Positions 7,143-10,471 of a stretch of DNA of 10,471 bases are shown one piece after another (position 1 is the first letter of the stretch; every line of letters starts with the position of its first letter). The notes beneath the pieces are model-generated. The model did no database searches. It was given only the letters and a program-made list of their open reading frames with translations, and had not been told where the DNA came from. The stretch comes from Anaerolinea sp. Its GTDB lineage: Bacteria; Chloroflexota; Anaerolineae; Anaerolineales; Anaerolineaceae. The position numbers and the translations under genes are program-made. The stretch covers positions 1-10,471 of the forward strand of contig PNNU01000080.1 of NCBI GenBank assembly GCA_013824385.1. Direction: 5' to 3'.

Positions 7143-7859
7143 ATGAACAACTTCAGAAAGCTCGCAATAAGCGCGGGAATATTATTTATCATTTATACGA
7201 GTGTAGATCTCCTGAGCTTCCTATTTCTTGGTCCATTGACAACACCAAATTTTCTTATCAGTGTTTCAGAAAAGTCTGGCTTGGTTGGGACGGGAGCATT
7301 TCTCTTATTCATTGGTGGCGCTTGTGCTTCTGGCATTGCAATTGCGTTGTATCCCATACTAAAGAAATTCAATCCAACTCTAGCTCTATGTGCTGTCGGC
7401 TTTAGAATTTCGGAGGGAGTTTTGAGATTTGTTTCTGTGTGTGTTTTACTATCACTAATAACGTTAAGCCAGCTCTTTGTAAGCGCTGGAGCTCCAGATT
7501 CATCATATTTCCAAACCTTAGGTGAATTGCTACTCGCAGCAAAAGGTTGGGTGGGTAGTGTTGGATCACTATTGTTTTTTTCCATTGGGTGTACGCTGTA
7601 TTACTTCATATTTTTAAGAACAAAACTTGTTCCTCAATGGATATCACTCTGGGGACTTATATTTGGCATATCGGGCATCTTATCATGCGCATTAGTGAGT
7701 ATCGGTCTCATCACTCCTTTTGGTACGGAACAAGTGATTATGGTTTCTCCAATGTTGCCACAAGAAATAGTTTTGGCGGTATGGTTGATCGTAAAAGGAT
7801 TTAATCCGAAGGTTATTGAATCTAAGGTCATTGAATCTAAGGTCATGACAACTGTATAG
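7143..7859 (+). CDS. DUF4386 family integral membrane protein (copy B)
   Basis: A 238-residue paralog of the protein at 2978. Hydrophobic segments lie at about residues 8-30, 47-72, 93-112, 137-158, 164-191 and 201-220. Shared family marks are an N-terminal AGILF segment, ALYPILKK (68-75), GFRISEGVLRF (86-96), LVPQWISLWGL (162-172) and PQEIVLAVWLIVKGFNP (206-222). The ATG at 7143 follows AAGGA (7132-7136) by six bases, inside a 16-base stretch shared with copy A. The extreme C-terminus carries a KVIES repeat (223-232) absent from copy A. It is probably transcribed with the small protein at 6822. Like the whole family, its biochemical role is unknown. Confidence 0.9.
   Translation: MNNFRKLAISAGILFIIYTSVDLLSFLFLGPLTTPNFLISVSEKSGLVGTGAFLLFIGGACASGIAIALYPILKKFNPTLALCAVGFRISEGVLRFVSVCVLLSLITLSQLFVSAGAPDSSYFQTLGELLLAAKGWVGSVGSLLFFSIGCTLYYFIFLRTKLVPQWISLWGLIFGISGILSCALVSIGLITPFGTEQVIMVSPMLPQEIVLAVWLIVKGFNPKVIESKVIESKVMTTV
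7809..7846 (+). repeat. 15-bp tandem repeat at the 3' end of DUF4386 copy B
   Basis: Two full 15-base units (7809-7823 and 7824-7838, one mismatch, of the form AAGGTYATTGAATCT) are followed by an 8-base partial unit. They encode KVIES-KVIES-KV and keep the reading frame. This looks like recent slippage after the last membrane segment. Confidence 0.85.
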
Positions 7860-7880
7860 AAGAGTTTATGAGATTGGTAA

Positions 7881-7920
7881 AACATTGGAAGGGAGGTCTT
7901 CAGACCTTCCTTCCAATGTT
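7881..7920 (+). other. Long near-perfect hairpin between the DUF4386 and next membrane-protein genes
   Basis: Bases 7881-7899 pair with 7902-7920: 19 base pairs with a single G-T mismatch, which can wobble in RNA, around a two-base centre, so the real loop is about TTCA. It lies 21 bases after the stop codon at 7859. No T run follows on either strand, so it is not a standard intrinsic terminator. It may be an mRNA-stabilising or processing hairpin, a factor-dependent end, or a small palindromic repeat element. Confidence 0.7.
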
Positions 7921-7925
7921 CAGCA

Positions 7926-7943
7926 TCATGAATATGTTCATGA
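7926..7943 (+). promoter_or_regulatory. Candidate operator upstream of the 7986 gene
   Basis: TCATGAA (7926-7932) and TTCATGA (7937-7943) form a perfect seven-base inverted repeat around TATG, giving two TCATGA palindromes 12 bases apart. It lies just after the long hairpin and 42 bases before the ATG at 7986. No clear -10 box accompanies it, so the role is a guess. Confidence 0.3.
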
Positions 7944-7985
7944 GTTATTTAATAAAAGCAAAAAAACACATAAGGAGAAAACAAA

Positions 7986-8423
7986 ATGTTGAAAAGAGGT
8001 TCGAACTTACTCTCAATATGGTGCGTGATTAACTTCATTCTCGCATTCACCATATTGTGTTATGTCATTATTCTTAAAAAGGACTCCCCAATTTTACAAG
8101 TAGCATCCTTTTCAAAGATTGAAATAGCCAGTCTTGGTGGCAAAGTTATTGCTGCGCTAAATTGCTTTACCATTCTGTACAATTCCTGCTCTTTAATGAT
8201 CTCTGTTTTAACGTGGCGCATGATCCGTAAGAACCTGGTTGTTGGCGAAAAATGGGCTTTCTGGACGTTAACAGGTGTGATCGGGTTTGTTGAAGTGATG
8301 GCATTTTTCGCCTCATCGTACATTGGGAACGGGCGCTGGCAGGTAAATGTTGTACAGAGCTTACTATATGTTGTCGGTATCGGTTTATCGGGATATGCGA
8401 TATTCAAAGGAAACAATAAATGA
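7986..8423 (+). CDS. Small four-helix integral membrane protein, unknown function
   Basis: A 145-residue protein with four hydrophobic segments at about residues 8-31, 54-78, 89-112 and 121-141. A short basic N-terminus (MLKRG) and the loop RMIRKN (78-83) suggest basic residues on the cytoplasmic side. The ATG at 7986 has an excellent AAGGAG (7972-7977) eight bases upstream. I do not recognise a named family. It sits 126 bases downstream of DUF4386 copy B, behind the long hairpin and a possible operator, and may be part of the same transcript or separately controlled. It resembles the protein at 2017 in size and topology only. Confidence 0.82.
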   Translation: MLKRGSNLLSIWCVINFILAFTILCYVIILKKDSPILQVASFSKIEIASLGGKVIAALNCFTILYNSCSLMISVLTWRMIRKNLVVGEKWAFWTLTGVIGFVEVMAFFASSYIGNGRWQVNVVQSLLYVVGIGLSGYAIFKGNNK

Positions 8424-8553
8424 TTTAAACAAATACACATTTCCATGAAACTAATATTACGAAAAAATACAAAAACAAATTTCGAGCTGAGACTGCAAAC
8501 TACGCAGTATTCAAAAGAAAAAAAACCTCAGAAAATTACCCGTTTCCAATAAA

Positions 8554-8610
8554 TCATCAGCTTAATCATCATAAATGGTGATGTCATCTCATCACCATTT
8601 CTCGTATATT
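8554..8610 (+). promoter_or_regulatory. Promoter/operator module, copy 3 (upstream of the 8683 ORF)
   Basis: TCATCA half-sites at 8554, 8566 and 8589 and an inverted TGATGT at 8579 match copies 1 and 2 in relative spacing. CGTATA at 8603 again begins 14 bases after the last TCATCA. The likely -10 is TATATT (8605-8610), with ATGTCA (8581-8586) 18 bases upstream as a weak -35. Here the half-sites extend into a perfect 11-base inverted repeat (8573-8583 with 8590-8600). Predicted transcription start is near 8617, about 66 bases before the 8683 start codon. The rest of 8424-8553 shows no gene or clear signal. Confidence 0.6.
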
Positions 8611-8682
8611 TTAGCAGACGCAATTAATGGATGCAAATTTTCTGAAATTCATCCATTTTGAGAGATTAGCCGGAGGTGCAAC

Positions 8683-8823
8683 ATGAGAGCCCAAACCACA
8701 TTTTCAGATTCCAATATAAATCCGGTTTTCACAGGGACCTTATCAATAGGAAACTCTACCATGCCTGGCATTCGATCAATATCATTCAACCAGCCAGATA
8801 AATCACAGGAGGATCAAGCGTAA
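8683..8823 (+). CDS. Short 46-residue ORF with strong ribosome site, unknown
   Basis: The ATG at 8683 is preceded by GGAGGTG (8672-8678) and lies downstream of promoter copy 3. The 46-residue product is polar, with no membrane segment, and contains NPVFTGTLSIGN at 13-24. I do not recognise it. The leader resembles that of the small-protein gene at 2648 (GAGGTGCTGCATG against GGAGGTGCAACATG), so this may be the 5' end of a third small-protein gene now interrupted by the TAA at 8821. The frame stays open for a further 64 codons after that stop. It could be a real small peptide gene or the first fragment of a pseudogene. Confidence 0.45.
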   Translation: MRAQTTFSDSNINPVFTGTLSIGNSTMPGIRSISFNQPDKSQEDQA

Positions 8824-9012
8824 ATTATTATCCAGGAAATTACCGAATATCAACCTATACCAAGTTCAATATTGAAGACAGTACTTCAAGAAATACTTAA
8901 GTGGCTATTTATTAGTACCTGTACAACAGTATATTTTACTTATAGCAAATTATTGGATCAGGTTATGGCAGAAAAACTTGTAAAACTGGCTAAACCATTT
9001 TTGTATCATAGT
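8824..9012 (+). other. Open stretch without a normal start, likely decayed coding sequence
   Basis: Immediately after the TAA at 8821, the same frame continues open for 63 codons to a TGA at 9013. It encodes a plausible helical segment (LKTVLQEILKW) and a short hydrophobic stretch. A strong AGGAGG (8807-8812) stands at the right distance for a start near 8824, but the codon there is ATT; the first ATG is at 8965. This suggests a lost start codon. Homology is not recognised, so a chance open frame remains possible. Confidence 0.35.
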
Positions 9013-9118
9013 TGATGGACAGAAAAGTGGCAAATGGTCAGGCTGGATTGAAGGTTTGATCATCATTTCCAAAACTGATAGTGAGATGTTTGTCTCTGGT
9101 ACTAGAAAAAATATTTTC
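8984..9118 (+). pseudogene. Truncated third copy of the small VDQAALHGLL-family protein
   Basis: Read in the frame of the downstream HD gene, this stretch encodes FCIIVDGQKSGKWSGWIEGL, then a strand-like run ending EMFVSG. It aligns without gaps to YEIRLKGHMDDKWADWFEGL and the following residues of the 2648 protein, sharing the KW, W, EGL and final G positions. The VDQAALHGLL half is absent; the frame passes instead into the HD-domain gene. No start codon precedes it in this frame. An ATG at 8965 lies in another frame and would connect if one T were removed from the TTTTT at 8998-9002. It is either a pseudogene fragment or a degenerate N-terminal extension of the HD protein. Confidence 0.6.
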
Positions 9119-9127
9119 AGGAGTTAT

Positions 9128-9763
9128 ATGCTTACATTTGATCGAGCTCGTACATGGTATAAACACGTCGATGCCATTCATAATTTTTCGCACATCGAAA
9201 GAGTCTACAAAATGTCTGAACGGCTGGCACTGGCCGAAGGCGCGGACCTTGAAATCGTACATGCGGCAGCTCTGCTGCATGATTCAGAAGGAACAACACC
9301 CGGCAGCGAGTCACGGAAGGAACATCATCTGCGTTCCGCAGAATTTGCAGTTAAGATTCTTCATGAAGAAGGGTGGCCTGAAGAACGCATCCAGGCAGTG
9401 CATCATTGTGTATGTACTCATCGGTTTAGGGGTTGCAAGGAATCACCTGCCACCATCGAGGCTAAATGCATTTTTGATGCCGAAAACTTGGATGCATTGG
9501 GTGCAATCGGTGCCACTCGAACTGTAGCATATGCTGCTTTAACAGATACTCTCTTTTACTCACCTGCTTCTCAGCAGTTCATAGAAACAGGCAAAGAAAT
9601 CCCTGGCGAGTCTTATAGTGCTTACCATGAACATATTTTTAAGTTGCAAAAGATTGAGAAGAAATTGTTTACTCAAACAGCCAAAGAGATTGCCAAAAGC
9701 CGTAGTTTTTTCTTGAACCTATTCTTTGAGCAGCTCGTTGCTGAGATCAACGGAGAACGATAG
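9128..9763 (+). CDS. HD-domain metal-dependent phosphohydrolase (YedJ-like)
   Basis: A 211-residue soluble HD-superfamily protein. Metal-binding candidates are His22 in HNFSHIERV, His51-Asp52 in AALLHDSE, His92/His93 and His98 in the following helices, and Asp117/Asp121 in FDAENLDALGAIGATR, the usual order for HD hydrolases. The family removes phosphate from nucleotides or related compounds; the substrate is not evident here. The ATG at 9128 is chosen because AGGAG (9119-9123) precedes it and MLTFDRARTWY is a normal family start. The reading frame is, however, open upstream to 8984 through the small-protein remnant, with a TTG at 9056 and an ATG at 9086 as alternative starts. It is the only soluble enzyme in the window; its link to the cassettes is unclear. 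Confidence 0.88.
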   Translation: MLTFDRARTWYKHVDAIHNFSHIERVYKMSERLALAEGADLEIVHAAALLHDSEGTTPGSESRKEHHLRSAEFAVKILHEEGWPEERIQAVHHCVCTHRFRGCKESPATIEAKCIFDAENLDALGAIGATRTVAYAALTDTLFYSPASQQFIETGKEIPGESYSAYHEHIFKLQKIEKKLFTQTAKEIAKSRSFFLNLFFEQLVAEINGER

Positions 9764-9803
9764 TCAATAAACCTATGATTCTATTTATATAATAATCAAT
9801 CAG

Positions 9804-9830
9804 ACCAATAATAATATTTATTTGGTTTTT
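9804..9830 (+). terminator. Candidate Rho-independent terminator after the HD gene
   Basis: ACCAATAA (9804-9811) can pair with TTATTTGGT (9818-9826), with one bulged T. A TTTTT run (9826-9830) follows at once. The stem is AT-rich and weak. It lies 41 bases after the HD gene stop and directly before the ribosome site of the next gene. Confidence 0.4.
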
Positions 9831-9844
9831 CAAGGATTTATTAA

Positions 9845-10471
9845 ATGGAAAATATGCAGATCGAAAAACATTCAACACAAAAATCTGTCTTTTTACACCT
9901 CTTCCCAGGAATCTTGGTGGGGGCATTTTACTTCCTCGCCCTAAAGCCAGTTGCTAAAATGGGTTATCCTTCATTTTTTGCCCTTCTTTTGGCATTCGCC
10001 CTTATTCTTGTTCCCTTGGAACTCGGATTTCTTTTATATCAGGGAAAGAAAAAAAATGGTCGTTTTTCCTTACAAGGGGTCATAAGCTATCGAGATTCAA
10101 TCCCACGGTGGCAATATATAGTATGGCCAATAATTATTTTCATAGTTGTGGGTGCCATAATGACACTTTTTAAACCCGTTGATTCCTTTCTGCAAAAGAC
10201 CCTTTTTTTCTGGATTCCAGACATGGATTTGGGATTGGACGGACACTATTCCAAAACGGTATTGATTGTCACTTATTTGGCAGCCTTGCTCATTAATGTT
10301 TTCTTAGCTCCAATGGTTGAAGAATTATATTTTCGCGGTTATTTGTTACCCAGAATGAAGGGTAAGTACGCCATAGTTTTCCACAGTTTTCTATTTGCAG
10401 CTATACATGTTTTTACGCCCTGGATGATTATTGCGAGAACAATTGGTTTTTTACCCATAATCTTAGGAACC
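9845..10471 (+). CDS. CPBP-family intramembrane metalloprotease, 3' end outside the window
   Basis: An open frame of 209 codons with no stop before the window edge. Hydrophobic segments lie at about residues 16-34, 43-66, 91-108, 138-157 and 173-190. The first CPBP/Abi motif is present as EELYFRG (Glu159, Glu160, Arg164). The second is FAAIH (Phe184, His188), with His180 just before it. Glu160 and the histidines are the expected metal or catalytic residues. The family cleaves within or near the membrane (CAAX-type processing, bacteriocin self-immunity, control of membrane-bound regulators). The ATG at 9845 follows AAGGA (9832-9836) by eight bases. The C-terminal motifs (usually an HxxxN segment) would lie beyond the window. 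Family call is firm; substrate unknown. Confidence 0.9.
   Translation, partial: MENMQIEKHSTQKSVFLHLFPGILVGAFYFLALKPVAKMGYPSFFALLLAFALILVPLELGFLLYQGKKKNGRFSLQGVISYRDSIPRWQYIVWPIIIFIVVGAIMTLFKPVDSFLQKTLFFWIPDMDLGLDGHYSKTVLIVTYLAALLINVFLAPMVEELYFRGYLLPRMKGKYAIVFHSFLFAAIHVFTPWMIIARTIGFLPIILGT

Noticed and set aside
7193..7585. 130-codon open frame on the minus strand opposite DUF4386 copy B
   Set aside because: It is fully inside a well-supported gene, has no recognisable domain or ribosome site, and is best explained as a shadow. The same applies to the other minus-strand frames, including 3795-4139 and 8060-8446.
1..10471. CRISPR array, tRNA, rRNA, insertion sequence or phage genes
   Set aside because: I saw no regularly spaced identical repeats, tRNA-like cloverleaf, rRNA motif, transposase or integrase on either strand.

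Overview
The window is AT-rich and every supported gene is on the + strand. Its gene content suggests a Chloroflexota bacterium, probably Anaerolineae-like. It carries large MalT-type (LAL/STAND) LuxR regulators, DUF4386 membrane proteins, and a small uncharacterised protein family with the block VVDQAALHGLLKKVRDLGM, which I associate with that phylum. This taxonomic call is inference from gene content; no rRNA or other marker gene is present.

Layout. Positions 1-1821 hold the C-terminal two thirds of a MalT-like regulator cut by the window edge (regulator A). Then come a four-helix membrane protein (2017-2424) with its own promoter and a strong terminator, a small soluble protein (2648-2911) and a DUF4386 membrane protein (2978-3697). 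A second, complete MalT-like regulator (B, 3913-6657) follows; its TATAAT box is placed so that the transcript would be leaderless. After it the same pair recurs: a small-protein paralog (6822-7097) and a DUF4386 paralog (7143-7859). Next is another four-helix membrane protein (7986-8423). A decayed-looking stretch (8424-9127) contains a promoter, a 46-codon ORF and a truncated third copy of the small-protein domain. That third copy reads in frame into an HD-domain hydrolase gene (9128-9763). The window ends inside a CPBP (CAAX-like) intramembrane protease gene (9845 onward) that has no stop codon in view.

How it fits together. The locus looks like a repeatedly duplicated cassette: MalT-like regulator, small VDQAALHGLL protein, DUF4386 membrane protein. 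The most striking non-coding signal is a promoter/operator module present three times (about 1924-1979, 2529-2596 and 8554-8610). Each has TCATCA half-sites, an inverted TGAWGW half-site and a (T/C)GTAT -10-like box at exactly conserved distances. The half-site resembles the core of the E. coli MalT box, so one of the neighbouring regulators is the natural candidate to bind it. My working hypothesis is a local regulon of small and membrane proteins under ATP-dependent LuxR regulators. The signal sensed and the function of the small protein are unknown.
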